Shown here: one piece after another, positions 28,595 to 40,303 of the stretch
Numbering within the stretch: the stretch's first letter is position 1
How the letters are laid out: each line of letters begins with the position of its first letter
DNA from: Burkholderiaceae bacterium
GTDB taxonomy: Bacteria > Pseudomonadota > Gammaproteobacteria > Burkholderiales > Burkholderiaceae_C
Reading direction: 5' to 3'
Length of the DNA stretch: 64,000 nucleotides
Assembly (NCBI GenBank): GCA_004323695.1
Contig: SCRU01000152.1
Span: 1-64,000, forward strand
Notes under the pieces: model-generated
Told to the model about the DNA's origin: nothing
The model's input: the letters and a program-made list of their open reading frames with translations, nothing else
The model's database searches: none
Translations under genes and position numbers: made by a program

Positions 28595-29932
28595 CTAATC
28601 TTTCTCGATATACGGATTTCGGGATGTTTTCATTTCGATGCGCAGCGGCGTTCCAATCAGGTTGAACTCCTTGCGAAATCGTCCTTCGAGGAAGCGCTTG
28701 TAGGCGTCGGTCACGTGTTCCAGCGAGTTCCCGTGGATCACGATCACGGGCGGGTTCATGCCGCCCTGATGCGCGTAGCGCAGCTTGGGACGGAACATGC
28801 CGGCCCGCTTGGGGCTTTGAAACTGCACCGCCTCCAGCAGCAGCCGGGTCAATACCGGCGTGGACATCTTGCAGGTGGCGGACTTGTGGGCCTGGGCGAT
28901 GGACAGCCAGACCGGCCCCAGACCCTGGCGTTTCTGGGCCGAGATCATATGCATCGCGGCGAATTTGAGAAACGGCAGGCGGGTTTCAATGGACCGCTGC
29001 ACCAGCTCGCGCTGGTAGTCGTCCACGGCATCCCATTTGTTGATCGCCAGCACCACGGCGCGGCCACTCTCCAGCACATACCCTGCAATATGCGCATCCT
29101 GGTCGGTCACGCCCTGGGTCGCATCGAGCAGCAGCAGCACCACGTTGGCGGACTCGATCGCCTGCAGCGTCTTGACCACCGAGAACTTTTCGATCGCCTC
29201 GAACACCTTGCCCTTGCGGCGCAGCCCCGCGGTGTCGATCAGCTCGAAACGCTGGCCGTTGCGCTCGAACGGCACGGTGATCGCATCGCGCGTGGTGCCC
29301 GGCAGGTCGAACGCCACGAGGCGCTCCTCGCCCAGCCAGGTGTTGATCAGGGTGGACTTGCCCACATTCGGCCTCCCCGCCACCGCCAGCTTGATGACGG
29401 CGCTGTCCGCCTCGGCCGCATCTTCCGGCGCATCGGGTAAATCGAGCGGCGCCAGCGCCAGGTCCACCAGGCTGCGAACGCCCTGGCCATGCGAGGCCGA
29501 GACCGGATGCACATCGCCCAGGCCGAGCTCGAAAAACTCGGCCAGCTGCGCACCGGCCTGCATGCCCTCGGCCTTGTTCGCCGCGAGCACCGTGGGCTTG
29601 CCCAGGCGGCGCAGGTAGTTGGAGATGTCGTGGTCCTGCGCGGACAGGCCGGCGCGCGCGTCCACCACGAAAATCACCACATCCGCCTCGGCGACCGCCT
29701 GGCGGGTCTGCCGGGCCATTTCCTTGTAGATGCCGCGAACCGCATCCGGCTCGAAGCCGCCGGTGTCAATGACGATGAACTCGTGCGGGCCCTGACGCCC
29801 GTTGCCGTAGTGCCGATCGCGGGTCAGACCCGCGAAATCGGCCACGATGGCGTCGCGCGATTGGGTCAGCCGGTTGAAAAGCGTCGACTTGCCGACATTA
29901 GGGCGACCCACCAGGGCCAGAACGGGCTTCAT
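28595..29932 (-). CDS. der: Ribosome biogenesis GTPase Der
   Basis: Two tandem G domains: [16 protein letters not shown] and [18 protein letters not shown]-terminal KH-like domain. Confidence 0.97.
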   Translation of the reverse strand: MKPVLALVGRPNVGKSTLFNRLTQSRDAIVADFAGLTRDRHYGNGRQGPHEFIVIDTGGFEPDAVRGIYKEMARQTRQAVAEADVVIFVVDARAGLSAQDHDISNYLRRLGKPTVLAANKAEGMQAGAQLAEFFELGLGDVHPVSASHGQGVRSLVDLALAPLDLPDAPEDAAEADSAVIKLAVAGRPNVGKSTLINTWLGEERLVAFDLPGTTRDAITVPFERNGQRFELIDTAGLRRKGKVFEAIEKFSVVKTLQAIESANVVLLLLDATQGVTDQDAHIAGYVLESGRAVVLAINKWDAVDDYQRELVQRSIETRLPFLKFAAMHMISAQKRQGLGPVWLSIAQAHKSATCKMSTPVLTRLLLEAVQFQSPKRAGMFRPKLRYAHQGGMNPPVIVIHGNSLEHVTDAYKRFLEGRFRKEFNLIGTPLRIEMKTSRNPYIEKD

Positions 29933-29950
29933 TCTCGGGCCCCCGAACCA

Positions 29951-31096
29951 TCATTCCGGCTGGAAGCCGAACACGCCGCCGTGGCGCGTCACGATGACCA
30001 GCGTGTTGCCGGCCGCCACGGGGGGGGCCGCCACGGCCGAGCCGTCCGTGCTCAGCCGGGTCAACAGGGACCCGTCGGTGCGGGACAGCAGGTGCACGTA
30101 GCCAAAACGGTCGCCAACCACCACCGAGCGCCCCAGCGCCAGCGGCGCGCTCAGCCCGCGGTATTTCAGGGCCGCCGTGCTCCAGGCCTGTTGCCCGTTG
30201 CTGCGCTGCCATGCCAGCACCGTGCCGTCCAGCTCGGTGCCGAACAGCAGCCCCTCGCTGCCGCTCAGACCGGTGCCGCCGTTCGCGGGCTTGCTCCACA
30301 GCGTGGCGCCGCGAGACGCATCGACACAGCCGACGGCGGCCTGAAAGGCACGCGCGCAAATTTCGCTGCCCACCCGGCTCACCGGGCCCACCAGATCGAC
30401 CAGTCGCTCGACATCATTGCTGCCGCGCGCGGTGCCAATGGGCGCTTCCCAGCGCAGGTTGCCGTTCAGCGGGTTCAAGCCCAGCAGGCGGCCCGACAAA
30501 CCCACCACCAGCGTGTCATCGACTGCGAGCAGAACGCCTTGCTGATGCAGGACCAGCGGTTCCGTCGGCGGCTTTTGTATCCACAGCCGGCGTCCCGACT
30601 GCCCGTCATAGGCGCTGACCGACCGGTCGGCCCCCAGCACGAACACGCGCGCGCCAGCCACCAGCGGGGCTGTGTAAGCCTGGGCCGGCAGCTTGCGGTG
30701 CCACAGCTCGTGCCCGCCTTCCAGGGCGACCAGCTCATCGCGCGCCGTGACCACGGCCGCCAGCTTGCCGTCGCTGCCCACGCCAGCGGCGATCGGCGCA
30801 TGCACCGAAGTGCGCCACAGCTCATGCCCGTTGCGCGCATCCAGTGCGACCACGGTGCCATCCGAGCCGGCCAGCGTGACGGTATCGCCGATCACGTTCA
30901 CGTCGAGCGGGAAATCCACCTCGCCCACCTGGGCCGTCCAGATCTGCCGCACGCCGATCAGTGCCTCGTTGGGACCCAGCGGCGTCGGCTTCGGCGGTGG
31001 CGAGCCAATCGTGCAGCCCGCCAGCGTGACTACAAAAAAAATAGCGGCGAGCGACCGCAACGACTCGGCAAACGGCAGGAAACGTCGAACTTTCAC
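29951..31096 (-). CDS. bamB: Outer-membrane assembly factor BamB
   Basis: Lipoprotein signal VVTLAGC followed by PQQ-like beta-propeller repeats, upstream of der. Confidence 0.94.
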   Translation of the reverse strand: MKVRRFLPFAESLRSLAAIFFVVTLAGCTIGSPPPKPTPLGPNEALIGVRQIWTAQVGEVDFPLDVNVIGDTVTLAGSDGTVVALDARNGHELWRTSVHAPIAAGVGSDGKLAAVVTARDELVALEGGHELWHRKLPAQAYTAPLVAGARVFVLGADRSVSAYDGQSGRRLWIQKPPTEPLVLHQQGVLLAVDDTLVVGLSGRLLGLNPLNGNLRWEAPIGTARGSNDVERLVDLVGPVSRVGSEICARAFQAAVGCVDASRGATLWSKPANGGTGLSGSEGLLFGTELDGTVLAWQRSNGQQAWSTAALKYRGLSAPLALGRSVVVGDRFGYVHLLSRTDGSLLTRLSTDGSAVAAPPVAAGNTLVIVTRHGGVFGFQPE

Positions 31097-31767
31097 TGCG
31101 ATCCTCCGGCGGCGGGTGTAGCGGCCTGCGGGTCAACGCCGAGCGCATTCAGCTTGACCTCCACCATGCGCCGGTACTGGAGCTGCGGATCGAGGCCCTG
31201 GTAGGCCTTGCGATACTCCACCACGGCCTCGGCTTTTTTCCCCTGCAGCACGTCGATGTCGCCAAGGCGGTCCGCCACCAGCGGGGCGAACTGGGCCGGA
31301 AAGGAGCCTTCCAGTTGCTTGCGGGCTTCGTCATACGCCTTCAATTCCATCAGCACGGCGGCCAGGCGCAGTTTGGCGATGGCCTGGTAGCCTTCGTCCG
31401 AGGCATGGTCCGCCACCCAGGCCAGCGCGGCCTTGGCGCCTTCGATATTGCCCTTGGCATCCAGCGTCTTGGCCACCAGCAGGCCGGACTGTTGCGCGTA
31501 CGTGGTACGCCCGAATCGGCTCTTCATGTCGTCAAAGCTGCGCGCGAGCAGGGTCATGTCGCCCGATTCCGCAGCGGACTCGACCGAGTCGTACAGAACC
31601 GATGCCTTCACGGCCTGGCCGCGCTGCCAGTAGTTGTAGACGTTCCAGGCCGCCAGCGCGCCGAACACAATCAGCAATACCCAGGTGATCAGGTTGCCGT
31701 ATTTCTTCCAGAAATGCTTGAGTTCCTCAAGCTGTTCCTGTTCCTGCAGGTCCAGAGGTGTTGCCAT
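31093..31767 (-). CDS. YfgM-like TPR membrane protein
   Basis: DLQEQEQLEELKHFWKKYGNLITWVLLIVFGALAAWNVYNYWQRGQAVKAS, TPR-like helices, located between hisS and bamB. Confidence 0.9.
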   Translation of the reverse strand: MATPLDLQEQEQLEELKHFWKKYGNLITWVLLIVFGALAAWNVYNYWQRGQAVKASVLYDSVESAAESGDMTLLARSFDDMKSRFGRTTYAQQSGLLVAKTLDAKGNIEGAKAALAWVADHASDEGYQAIAKLRLAAVLMELKAYDEARKQLEGSFPAQFAPLVADRLGDIDVLQGKKAEAVVEYRKAYQGLDPQLQYRRMVEVKLNALGVDPQAATPAAGGSQ

Positions 31768-31828
31768 GGTGTGTTATTGGTTCAAGTCAGCGATTGTAGT
31801 TACAGCCAACATACCCTAGGGGCAATGG

Positions 31829-33145
31829 TCAGCGTCCAACGAAACCTGCGTCCGCAGGTTTTAAGGTGGCGGCCCAGGCAGACGCATCGGCCAGCGGCCG
31901 CAGCACCTGCGCGCCGGCGCCATCGCGCAGGGATTTGACGGCCACCTGGCCTTGCGCGAGTTCCTGCGCACCGAAAATCAGGGCATGCCGCGCGCCGCTG
32001 GCGTCGGCCTTCTTGATCTGCGATTTCATGTTGCCGCGGCCCTCGCCCGTGCCGGCGTGCATCTGCACGCTGACGCCCGCATCGCGCAGCGCCTGCAGCA
32101 TGCGCATTGCCACGGGCAGCGCCGCCGCATCGGGAATCACGGCATAGGCATCGGGCACGGGCGGCGCAATCGCGCTGCCCGTGGCCTCGAGCAGCAGCAG
32201 CAGGCGCTCCACGCCCAGGCCCCAGCCAACGGCCGGCGTCGGCTTGCCGCCAAGCTGTCCGAACAGGCCGTCGTAGCGCCCGCCGCCGCAGACCGTGCCC
32301 TGCGCGCCGAGCTTGTCGGTGACCCATTCAAAGACGGTCAGGTTGTAGTAGTCCATGCCGCGCACCAGGCGCGGATTCACGCGGTATTCGAGCCCGGCGG
32401 CGTCGAGGATGGCGCGCACGGTGGCCAGATGCGCCAGCGACGCCTCGCCCAGAAAGCTCATGAGCTGCGGCGCCGATTCGACAACCGCCTGCATCGCCGG
32501 GTTCTTGCTGTCGAGGATGCGCAGCGGATTGCTGTGCAGGCGCCGCCGGGCGTCGTCGTCGAGCACCGGCGCATGGGCCTCGAAGTGCGCGATCAGCGCC
32601 TTGCGGTGCTGCTGGCGCTCGTCGGCCTGGCCCAGGCTGTTGATCTCCAGCCGAACGTCCTGTCCTTCGACCAGACCCAGCTCGCGCCAAAGCGTGCGGC
32701 ACATCAGGATCTGCTCGGCGTCCACGTCCGGGCCGGGATGCCCCAGGGCCTCGACATCGATCTGGTGGAACTGGCGGTAGCGCCCCTTTTGCGGACGCTC
32801 GTGGCGAAACACCGCGCCCATGGTCCACACGCGCAGCGGGCCGTTGTAGAGGGCGTTATGCTCGACCATCGCACGCACGATGCCAGCCGTGGCCTCCGGG
32901 CGCAGCGTCAGCGGGTCGCCGTTCATCGAGTCGGTGAAGGAGTACATCTCCTTCTCGACGATATCGGTGACCTCGCCCAGACCCCGCACGAACAGCGCGG
33001 TGGGCTCCACGATCGGGGTGCGCACATTGGCGTAACCGTGGCGGCGCATCAGCGAGCGCACCTTGTCCTCGAACCATTCCCAGCGCGCCGACTCGGGCGG
33101 CAGGATGTCGTTCATGCCCTTGACGGCGGTCAGCTTCTCGGCCAT
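31829..33145 (-). CDS. hisS: Histidyl-tRNA synthetase
   Basis: [70 protein letters not shown]. Confidence 0.97.
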   Translation of the reverse strand: MAEKLTAVKGMNDILPPESARWEWFEDKVRSLMRRHGYANVRTPIVEPTALFVRGLGEVTDIVEKEMYSFTDSMNGDPLTLRPEATAGIVRAMVEHNALYNGPLRVWTMGAVFRHERPQKGRYRQFHQIDVEALGHPGPDVDAEQILMCRTLWRELGLVEGQDVRLEINSLGQADERQQHRKALIAHFEAHAPVLDDDARRRLHSNPLRILDSKNPAMQAVVESAPQLMSFLGEASLAHLATVRAILDAAGLEYRVNPRLVRGMDYYNLTVFEWVTDKLGAQGTVCGGGRYDGLFGQLGGKPTPAVGWGLGVERLLLLLEATGSAIAPPVPDAYAVIPDAAALPVAMRMLQALRDAGVSVQMHAGTGEGRGNMKSQIKKADASGARHALIFGAQELAQGQVAVKSLRDGAGAQVLRPLADASAWAATLKPADAGFVGR

Positions 33146-33213
33146 GGGTTTTTCAGGTTGCTATTTTTATGATAGCCGCTCGCGCAGCACCGACAATGGC
33201 AAACGCCATTTTT

Positions 33214-34503
33214 CTATTGAATATTCGCCTGGACAGCGTGCGCATGCGGCGTGCCGTAGCGCTTTTCAATGTAGTCTTCGACGATCACCTGGAATTCCTG
33301 CGCAATGTGGTCACCGCGCAGGGTCACATTCTTTTCCCCGTCGATGTAAACCGGCGCCGCCGGCGCCTCGCCGGTGCCCGGCAGGCTGATGCCGATGTTC
33401 GCGTGCTTGCTCTCGCCCGGGCCGTTCACGATGCAGCCCATCACCGCTACCTTGAGCTTTTCCACACCCGGATAGCGTTCGCGCCACACCGGCATCTGCT
33501 TGCGAAGGAAGTCGTCGATCTGCTTTGCCAGCACCTGGAAGGTGGTGCTCGTGGTACGCCCGCAGCCCGGGCAGGCGGTGACGCTGGGCACGAAACTGCG
33601 CAGCCCGAGCGCCTGCAAAATCTCCGACGCGACGACGACCTCCTGGGTGCGTGCTTCGCCGGGTTGCGGTGTCAGCGAAACCCGGATCGTGTCGCCGATG
33701 CCCTCCTGCAGCAGAATGGACAGCGCGACGCTGGAGGCGACCGTACCCTTGGCGCCCATGCCCGCCTCGGTGAGCCCGAGGTGCAGCGCGTAGTCGCAGC
33801 GCCGGGCCAGTTCGCGGTACACCGCGATCAGATCCTGCACGCCGCTGACCTTGCACGAGGGAATGATCTGATGGCCCGGCATGCCCATTTCTTCGGCGCG
33901 GCGCGCGGAATCGATGGCCGAACTCACGAGCGCCTCGTACATTACCTGCTTCGCATCCCACGGTTCGCTGCGCCGGCTGTTTTCGTCCATCAGGCTCGCG
34001 AGCAATTCCTGATCCAGGCTGCCCCAGTTCACACCGATGCGCACCGGCTTGTCCCAGCGCATCGCCGCCTCGATCATCTGGCCGAACTGCTTGTCGTGCT
34101 TGCTGCCCTTGCCCACGTTGCCCGGATTGATCCGGTATTTGGACAGCGCCTGGGCGCAGTCCGGGTACTCGGTCAGCAGCCGATGCCCGTTGTAATGGAA
34201 GTCGCCGACCAGGGGCACGTCGATCCCCATGCGGTCCAGTTGCTCGCGGATGTGCGGCACCGCCTGCGCCGCCTCGGGCGTGTTCACCGTGATGCGCACG
34301 AGCTCGGAGCCGGCCAGCGCCAGTTCCTTGACCTGGATCGCGGTACCGATGACATCCACCGTGTCGGTGTTGGTCATGGACTGCACGCGCACCGGCGCAT
34401 CGCCGCCCACCGTCACCCGGCGCGCGCCCCAGCTCACGATGGCCTGGCGCGAGCGCCGCGTCTTCGGGGCCGCAAATTCAATGGGGAGATCGCCGGGCAT
34501 CAC
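33214..34503 (-). CDS. ispG: 4-hydroxy-3-methylbut-2-en-1-yl diphosphate synthase
   Basis: [25 protein letters not shown], SCPxCGR-like [10 protein letters not shown], and [20 protein letters not shown]. Confidence 0.96.
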   Translation of the reverse strand: MMPGDLPIEFAAPKTRRSRQAIVSWGARRVTVGGDAPVRVQSMTNTDTVDVIGTAIQVKELALAGSELVRITVNTPEAAQAVPHIREQLDRMGIDVPLVGDFHYNGHRLLTEYPDCAQALSKYRINPGNVGKGSKHDKQFGQMIEAAMRWDKPVRIGVNWGSLDQELLASLMDENSRRSEPWDAKQVMYEALVSSAIDSARRAEEMGMPGHQIIPSCKVSGVQDLIAVYRELARRCDYALHLGLTEAGMGAKGTVASSVALSILLQEGIGDTIRVSLTPQPGEARTQEVVVASEILQALGLRSFVPSVTACPGCGRTTSTTFQVLAKQIDDFLRKQMPVWRERYPGVEKLKVAVMGCIVNGPGESKHANIGISLPGTGEAPAAPVYIDGEKNVTLRGDHIAQEFQVIVEDYIEKRYGTPHAHAVQANIQ

Positions 34504-35426
34504 TTCACCTCGAAACGGGCAACGTTGCTTTTGGTGGAAGACGCCAGATCGAACGGTTGGCCCCTGACCCGCACCGAGGTCGCGTCCGCCCTGCCCACCA
34601 CCACGCTCAGGGGCAGCGCGCCACTCACGCGCGCCACCTCGGCGGGCGCCAGGGTCTTGCGCAGGACCGCGTTGCCCCTGGCATCCGTCACCTGCACCCA
34701 GGACGCGGCCTTGGCGCTGAAAACAAGGACGGCGCCGGAGGCGGCATCTGCCGGCATCGGCGCTGTCGTGAGCGCCGCCACTGCGGATGCCGGCGCGGGT
34801 GCTGCCGCCGACGCGGGCACTTCCGCGGCCAGCGCCGCGTTGGCCGTCGGCGGCGATGGAGGCAGCGCCGCCGTGTTGGGTGGCCCCGATGGATGCGCCA
34901 CCTCTCCGGTGGCGACCTTCGCGGGCGAAGCCGGCGCCGGCAGGCTCGCGACTGGCTCGGCGTCCTCGCCGGAGTGGCGGCTGAAGCTGGGCAACAGGAT
35001 CAGCACCAGCGCGCCGAGCAAAATCGCCAGCACCGCGAGTACCACCGGGCGCGAGAGCTCGGTCGACATCCCGGTGCGGGACTTTTCATCCAGCGTGCGA
35101 AACGGCGCGTTGATGCCCCCGTGGTCCGGCGTCAGGCGGGGCGTCATTTGCGGCAGCCGCTGCAATACCGGCGCCGGATCCATCTTGAGCTGGCGGCACA
35201 CGGTGGCCGCCAGGGCACGGGCAAACATCGCGTCTGGAAGCTGATCGAGCCGATCCGCTTCCAGCGCCTCCAGTTTGCTGACCGGCACCTTCAGCGACAC
35301 GGCGAGCACCGCAATATGCAGCCCGGCGTCCTCGCGGGCCTGCCGCAAGATCGCACCGGCGCTCGCCGGCACCGGCGCCGCGGCCTCACCCGCAGCGGCA
35401 GACTCGGCATGCACCGGCTCAGTCAT
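34500..35426 (-). CDS. RodZ-like HTH membrane protein with DUF4115-like C-terminal domain
   Basis: [57 protein letters not shown], one TM, and C-terminal [23 protein letters not shown]. Confidence 0.88.
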   Translation of the reverse strand: MTEPVHAESAAAGEAAAPVPASAGAILRQAREDAGLHIAVLAVSLKVPVSKLEALEADRLDQLPDAMFARALAATVCRQLKMDPAPVLQRLPQMTPRLTPDHGGINAPFRTLDEKSRTGMSTELSRPVVLAVLAILLGALVLILLPSFSRHSGEDAEPVASLPAPASPAKVATGEVAHPSGPPNTAALPPSPPTANAALAAEVPASAAAPAPASAVAALTTAPMPADAASGAVLVFSAKAASWVQVTDARGNAVLRKTLAPAEVARVSGALPLSVVVGRADATSVRVRGQPFDLASSTKSNVARFEVK

Positions 35427-36255
35427 TGAATTTGCCCTGCTGATACAAGGACGCCTCGGAGGAGCCCGGAAAACGCTGCTCCAGCTGACTCCCCAATTGC
35501 GACACCCCATCGGGATGATTCAACCGGTGCTCGATCTTGATGCCCAGCCACAGCGTCTGCGCGTTCGCCAGATCGGTGTTGTTGATGCGCCGGATATAGA
35601 ACTGCGCGCGCGTCAGCTCGTTGCCTTGATAGAGCAGGCTGGCCAGGTTGTAGCCGGTGATGGGATTGCCGGCATCAAGTTGGTAGGACTTCGTCAGCGT
35701 GACCTCCGCCTGTGCCTTCTGGCCGGCCTCCATCTGGCACAGGCCTTCCGTCATCAGGGTTTTGGCCCGGTCGCGGTAGGTCGGTATCGCGAGCGCGCGC
35801 TGGAACGCCTGGTCCGCCTCCGGATAGCGGTGCTGCTGGCACAGCATCCAGCCGTAGTTGTGAATGATGTTGCCATCCTGCGGCTTGAGCGCCATGGCAC
35901 GAAGGTAGCTGTCCTGCGCCAGTTTCGGGTCGCCGAGTCGCATGTAGACCAGGCCGCGCAAGTCGTAGGCCTCCGCAAAGCTGGGGTCTATCGAGATGGC
36001 CCGTTTGATTTCGTCCAAAGCAACCTTGAGCTCGTCGCGCTGGAAATACCCCACTGCCAGATCGAGCCGGATTTGCGCGCGCTTGCGGGCCGGCGACAGG
36101 TCGGATTCGGTGGTGATATCGGTTCCGGCCGCCGGCAGGCTGGCCGTCGTCGGATTCGACGCGCATCCCGCCAGGCCCGTGAGCGCCGCGGCCGCAAAAC
36201 CAAGCTGCAACAGCCACAGCACAAGCTGGCGCGTCGGTGTACCGGGGTTTTCCAT
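35419..36255 (-). CDS. Type IV pilus biogenesis/stability protein PilW (PilF-like TPR lipoprotein)
   Basis: LTGLAGC lipobox and TPRs (IRLDLAVGYFQRDELKVALDEIKRAISIDPSFAEAYDLRGLVYMRLGDPKLAQDSYLRAMALKP), between rlmN and the rodZ-like gene. Confidence 0.92.
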   Translation of the reverse strand: MENPGTPTRQLVLWLLQLGFAAAALTGLAGCASNPTTASLPAAGTDITTESDLSPARKRAQIRLDLAVGYFQRDELKVALDEIKRAISIDPSFAEAYDLRGLVYMRLGDPKLAQDSYLRAMALKPQDGNIIHNYGWMLCQQHRYPEADQAFQRALAIPTYRDRAKTLMTEGLCQMEAGQKAQAEVTLTKSYQLDAGNPITGYNLASLLYQGNELTRAQFYIRRINNTDLANAQTLWLGIKIEHRLNHPDGVSQLGSQLEQRFPGSSEASLYQQGKFND

Positions 36256-36258
36256 GTT

Positions 36259-37410
36259 TCAGATCTCCTTGGCCACCACGGCCACTGCCTTGTGCGGCTG
36301 CAACATCACGGTGCGCTGGCGCGCGATACGCCTGCCGACACCGGTCCGGTCCCTCACATCGCCCGCAAGCTGCCCGCACGCAGCCGCGATATCGTCGCCG
36401 CGCGTCTTGCGCACCGTGGTCACAATGCCTGCGTCGCTCAGAATTTTGCCAAACGCGGCCACCCGCGTCGGCGGAGAGCACAGCAATCCGGACGCCGGGA
36501 AGGGGTTGAACGGAATCAGGTTGAATTTGCACCAGACGCCCTGTCCCCCGCGGTGTTTCTGCATCAGCTGGACCAGCTCGCGCGCCTGCTCGGGCTGGTC
36601 GTTCACGCCGTCGAGCATGCAATATTCAAAGGTGATGAAGTCGCGCGGTGCGTGCTCCAGATAGCGGTTGCAGGCATCCAGCAGTTCCGCGATCGGGTAT
36701 TTGCGGTTCAGCGGAACCAGGTGGTCGCGCAGGGCATCGCCCGGCGCATGCAGCGAGACGGCGAGCGCGACCGGGCAGTCCAGCGCCAGTCGGTCCATCA
36801 TGGGCACCACCCCGGACGTGGAAACGGTCACGCGCCGCCGCGACAGGCCATAAGCGTGATCGTCCAGCATGGTGCGCAGGGCGGGAATCAGTGACCCATA
36901 GTTTTGCAGCGGCTCGCCCATGCCCATCATCACCACGTTCGAGATGATGCGTTCGTCCCGCACCAGATGCCGGCGCAGAAAATGCTCGGCAAACCAGAGT
37001 TGCGCGACGATCTCGCCGCTGGTCAGGTTGCGGCTGAACCCCTGGTGACCGGTGGAACAGAAACGGCAGCCCACCGCGCAGCCGGCCTGGGACGATATGC
37101 ACAGGGTGCCGCGGTCCTCTTCGGGAATGAAAACCGCCTCGACCGCATTGCCGGCGCCCACGTCGAACAGCCATTTGATGGTGCCGTCGAGCGACTCCTG
37201 CTGCGAGATCACCGGCAAGCCTTTGATGTGGGCCGTCGTCTTCAGCTTTTCACGCAGGGACTTGGCCAGATCGCTCATCTGGTCAAAATCGGTGGCCCCC
37301 TTCTGGTGAATCCAGCGGAACAGCTGGATGGCGCGGAAACGCTTTTCTCCGTGCCGCTCGCAAAAGGCGGCCAGGCCCTCCAGGTCGTGGTCCAGCAGGT
37401 TGGCCGTCAT
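36259..37410 (-). CDS. rlmN: Dual-specificity 23S rRNA/tRNA A2503 methyltransferase RlmN
   Basis: Radical-SAM CxxxCxx[20 protein letters not shown], plus [10 protein letters not shown] and [21 protein letters not shown]. Confidence 0.97.
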   Translation of the reverse strand: MTANLLDHDLEGLAAFCERHGEKRFRAIQLFRWIHQKGATDFDQMSDLAKSLREKLKTTAHIKGLPVISQQESLDGTIKWLFDVGAGNAVEAVFIPEEDRGTLCISSQAGCAVGCRFCSTGHQGFSRNLTSGEIVAQLWFAEHFLRRHLVRDERIISNVVMMGMGEPLQNYGSLIPALRTMLDDHAYGLSRRRVTVSTSGVVPMMDRLALDCPVALAVSLHAPGDALRDHLVPLNRKYPIAELLDACNRYLEHAPRDFITFEYCMLDGVNDQPEQARELVQLMQKHRGGQGVWCKFNLIPFNPFPASGLLCSPPTRVAAFGKILSDAGIVTTVRKTRGDDIAAACGQLAGDVRDRTGVGRRIARQRTVMLQPHKAVAVVAKEI

Positions 37411-37429
37411 CTCATCGTCGATCGGTGGC

Positions 37430-37855
37430 TCAGCGCGAGTAAACGTTCATGTTCGCGAAGAAGAAGGCAATTTCCACGCTGGCCGTTTCGGCCGCGTCGG
37501 AGCCATGCACGGCATTCGCGTCGATGCTGTCGGCAAAGTCCGCGCGAATGGTGCCGGCCGCAGCTTTCTTCGGGTCGGTGGCGCCCATCAGGTCGCGGTT
37601 TTTCAGGATGGCGTTCTTGCCCTCCAACACCTGGATCATCACCGGACCTGAGATCATGAAGTCGACCAGATCCTTGAAGAACGGGCGTTCCTTGTGCACG
37701 GCATAGAAAGCCTCGGCCTCGCCCCGCGACAGATGCGCCATGCGGGCCGCAATCACTTTCAGGCCGGCCGCCTCGAAACGGGCATAAATCTGGCCGATCA
37801 CGTTTTTTGCAACGGCATCGGGTTTGATGATGGAGAGGGTGCGTTCGATAGCCAT
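37430..37855 (-). CDS. ndk: Nucleoside diphosphate kinase
   Basis: [30 protein letters not shown] and [20 protein letters not shown]. Confidence 0.97.
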   Translation of the reverse strand: MAIERTLSIIKPDAVAKNVIGQIYARFEAAGLKVIAARMAHLSRGEAEAFYAVHKERPFFKDLVDFMISGPVMIQVLEGKNAILKNRDLMGATDPKKAAAGTIRADFADSIDANAVHGSDAAETASVEIAFFFANMNVYSR

Positions 37856-38014
37856 GACTGTTTTTCCTGAGCTTGAATTTTGATTTTCGCCCCACGGGCA
37901 AAGCTTTGTATTTTAACCGGTGCCAAGCCGCTGGTCCCGAATTGCACCCGCGTCGTGCGCCGCCCCAAGGCCGGACGGACACACGCTTTGGTTCGAGACG
38001 ACGATCGTTCTCTC

Positions 38015-39430
38015 TCAGCGGCCACGGCCACCGCCACCGCCGCGCCGCTGCCCCCCCCCTCCGCCCGTTCCTCCACGACGCTGGCCCTGACCCTGGCGTT
38101 GCCGGGAAAAGCTGTCCGCACCGATATAGCCAAACGAGGTTTTCATCGGATCGGGTTGTGCACCCCCGTTTTGCCGCTCGTTGCGGTCGCCGCGCTCCTT
38201 GCGCCGTTGATTCTGGCCCCGGTTGTTTGCCGGGGGCGCGCCGGAAGGCGCCGCCTGACGCGGCCCCGACCCGTCAGCGGCATTGCGCGGTCCCGCGCCG
38301 CGTCCGCCGCGTCGGCGATTGCGCCCGCCCGCGCGGGCGGCGCCGTCACCTGCCGGTGACGCGCCGCCGCGCTGGGGGTGCGCACCTGCACGCCCCTGGC
38401 CATTGACACCGGCCGCCTGTACCAACGCGCGGATGTCGTGTTCGTCCAGTTCCAGCCAGGCCCCGCGCTTGAGGCCGCGCGGCAGCACCATGGCGCCATA
38501 ACGGATGCGGATCAGCCGGCTCACCGCGTGGCCCACCGCTTCCAGCATGCGGCGCACTTCGCGATTGCGCCCTTCTGAGATCGTCACGCGGTACCAGCAA
38601 TTCGAGCCTTCACCGCCGCCGTCCTCGATCGCGCCGAACTGGGCCATGCCGTCATCGAGCTTCACACCGTCCAGCAGGCGCTGTTTTTCCTCGTTGCTCA
38701 GCGCTCCCAGCACGCGCACCGCGTACTCGCGCTCCAGTCCGAAGCGCGGATGCGTCAGCTTGTTGGCGAGTTCGCCCGAGCTCGTGAACAGCAGCAGGCC
38801 TTCGGTGTTCAAGTCCAGCCGCCCGACCGACTGCCACTTGCCTTGCGCGAGCTTGGGCAGGCGGCGAAATACCGTGGGGCGGTTTTGCGGATCATCGTGC
38901 GTCACCACCTCGCCCACCGGCTTGTGATAGGCGAGCACGCGGGCCGGCGGCGGATCGACGCGAAACCGGATCGGCTTGCCATTGACCTTGACCTGGTCGC
39001 CGAACTGGATGCGCTGGCCGATATGCGCCGGCTCGTTGTTCACCGAGATGCGCCCTTCCACGATGAGCTGCTCCATCTCCAGGCGCGAGCCCATTCCGGC
39101 CTGAGCGAGTACCTTGTGCAGCTTGGGGCTGTCCGCCTGCGGCTCCAGCACACGCTTCGGACTGGGCAATTCCGCGCTTTCCTCGTCGGCATCGAACTGG
39201 CCCGAGATCACGTCGGCGAAGCGTATCGGCACGGGGGGTTCGCTCGGTGCCGGCTTGTTGCGGCGCGCGGGCACGGCGTCCGATGCGGCATCATCATCCA
39301 GGTCTTCATCCCAGTCGTCCGCTTCTGTTTCCGTAGCGTCTTGCGTAATGACAGCAGGGGTCAAGTCCACTTTTTCCATCTCATCTTCACCCGAGGGAGA
39401 GATTGATTCGGGCGGGGTTTGATCGTTCAT
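38015..39430 (-). CDS. rluB: 23S rRNA pseudouridine synthase RluB-like, with long Arg/Gly-rich C-terminal tail
   Basis: S4-like [26 protein letters not shown], then [28 protein letters not shown], then [26 protein letters not shown]-rich tail. Confidence 0.93.
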   Translation of the reverse strand: MNDQTPPESISPSGEDEMEKVDLTPAVITQDATETEADDWDEDLDDDAASDAVPARRNKPAPSEPPVPIRFADVISGQFDADEESAELPSPKRVLEPQADSPKLHKVLAQAGMGSRLEMEQLIVEGRISVNNEPAHIGQRIQFGDQVKVNGKPIRFRVDPPPARVLAYHKPVGEVVTHDDPQNRPTVFRRLPKLAQGKWQSVGRLDLNTEGLLLFTSSGELANKLTHPRFGLEREYAVRVLGALSNEEKQRLLDGVKLDDGMAQFGAIEDGGGEGSNCWYRVTISEGRNREVRRMLEAVGHAVSRLIRIRYGAMVLPRGLKRGAWLELDEHDIRALVQAAGVNGQGRAGAHPQRGGASPAGDGAARAGGRNRRRGGRGAGPRNAADGSGPRQAAPSGAPPANNRGQNQRRKERGDRNERQNGGAQPDPMKTSFGYIGADSFSRQRQGQGQRRGGTGGGGGQRRGGGGGRGR

Positions 39431-40131
39431 GCTTGAGTCCCGTTGAGTACGGTCGCCGGATCACCGTCCAGGGCATCGGTCGGCGATTCGGGCATCGCCG
39501 AAATATTCACGCCCGCGCCCGCCTCAAGCGGCGCCGGGTCGACGTCCACGGCCTCGGGCGCCGTGGACAGCGCCGCATCGTCGATCGTGTCCAACGCATC
39601 GAGCATTGCGGCCGATGCCGGCGCGTCGCCCGATACGGGTAACTGGTCCAGCGATTCGATGCCCAAATCGTCCAGAAACTGCCGCGTGGTGGCAAACAGC
39701 GCGGGCCGCCCCACCGTCTCGCGGTGCCCGATCACCTCGACCCAGCCGCGGTCTTCGAGCTGCTTGAGGATCAGCGAGTTGATCGTCACGCCCCGAATGT
39801 CCTCCATGTCGCCCCGGGTCACCGGCTGGCGGTAGGCGATGATGGCGAGCGTCTCGAGCGCGGCACGGCTGTAGCGCGGCGGCTTCTCCGGATGCAGCCG
39901 GTCCAGGTACTCGCGCAGCTCGGGGCGGCTTTGGAAGCGCCAGCCCGTCGCCACGCAGACCAGTTCGACGCCGCGCGGCGTCCAGTCGTTTTGCAGATCC
40001 TGTAACAGCGACTTGATGGTGTCCGCGGCCAGTTCCTCGTTGAACAGGACACACAGCTCGCGCACCGGCAGCGGCTGCTGCGAGCAGATCAAGGCGGTTT
40101 CGAGGATGCGTTTGGCATCCGCCGTATTCAT
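39427..40131 (-). CDS. scpB: Segregation and condensation protein ScpB
   Basis: [30 protein letters not shown]...[58 protein letters not shown]. Confidence 0.93.
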   Translation of the reverse strand: MNTADAKRILETALICSQQPLPVRELCVLFNEELAADTIKSLLQDLQNDWTPRGVELVCVATGWRFQSRPELREYLDRLHPEKPPRYSRAALETLAIIAYRQPVTRGDMEDIRGVTINSLILKQLEDRGWVEVIGHRETVGRPALFATTRQFLDDLGIESLDQLPVSGDAPASAAMLDALDTIDDAALSTAPEAVDVDPAPLEAGAGVNISAMPESPTDALDGDPATVLNGTQA

Positions 40132-40274
40132 GTCGTTGTTGATTCCGGAAAAAGGCGCATTTCTCATGCGCAAAATCGGGGGATTCAATTCGAAGCGTTG
40201 CCCGCAGCCGGGGCCGGGCGGGCAACGCGCGCCTCAAGCTTGCGAGCGAGGCGCGAACACCGTAAGTGTATTGG

Positions 40275-40300
40275 AAAAAGGCCGCGGTGCCGGCGCGGCC
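40275..40300 (-). terminator. Intrinsic terminator of the MFS gene
   Basis: On the minus strand: GGCCGCG-CCGGCAC-CGCGGCC followed by TTTTT, immediately after the MFS stop. Confidence 0.75.
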
Positions 40301-40303
40301 GCT

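Noticed and set aside
28595-29932. Internal duplication of a GTPase domain
   Set aside because: Tandem G domains are the normal architecture of Der (EngA).
29489-31204. Long plus-strand ORFs opposite der/bamB and similar antisense ORFs (33169-35244, 3274-4926, 48596-50179, 52964-53974)
   Set aside because: These are high-GC mirror ORFs with His/Arg/Gln/Gly-rich composition and no domains, lying opposite well-supported genes.
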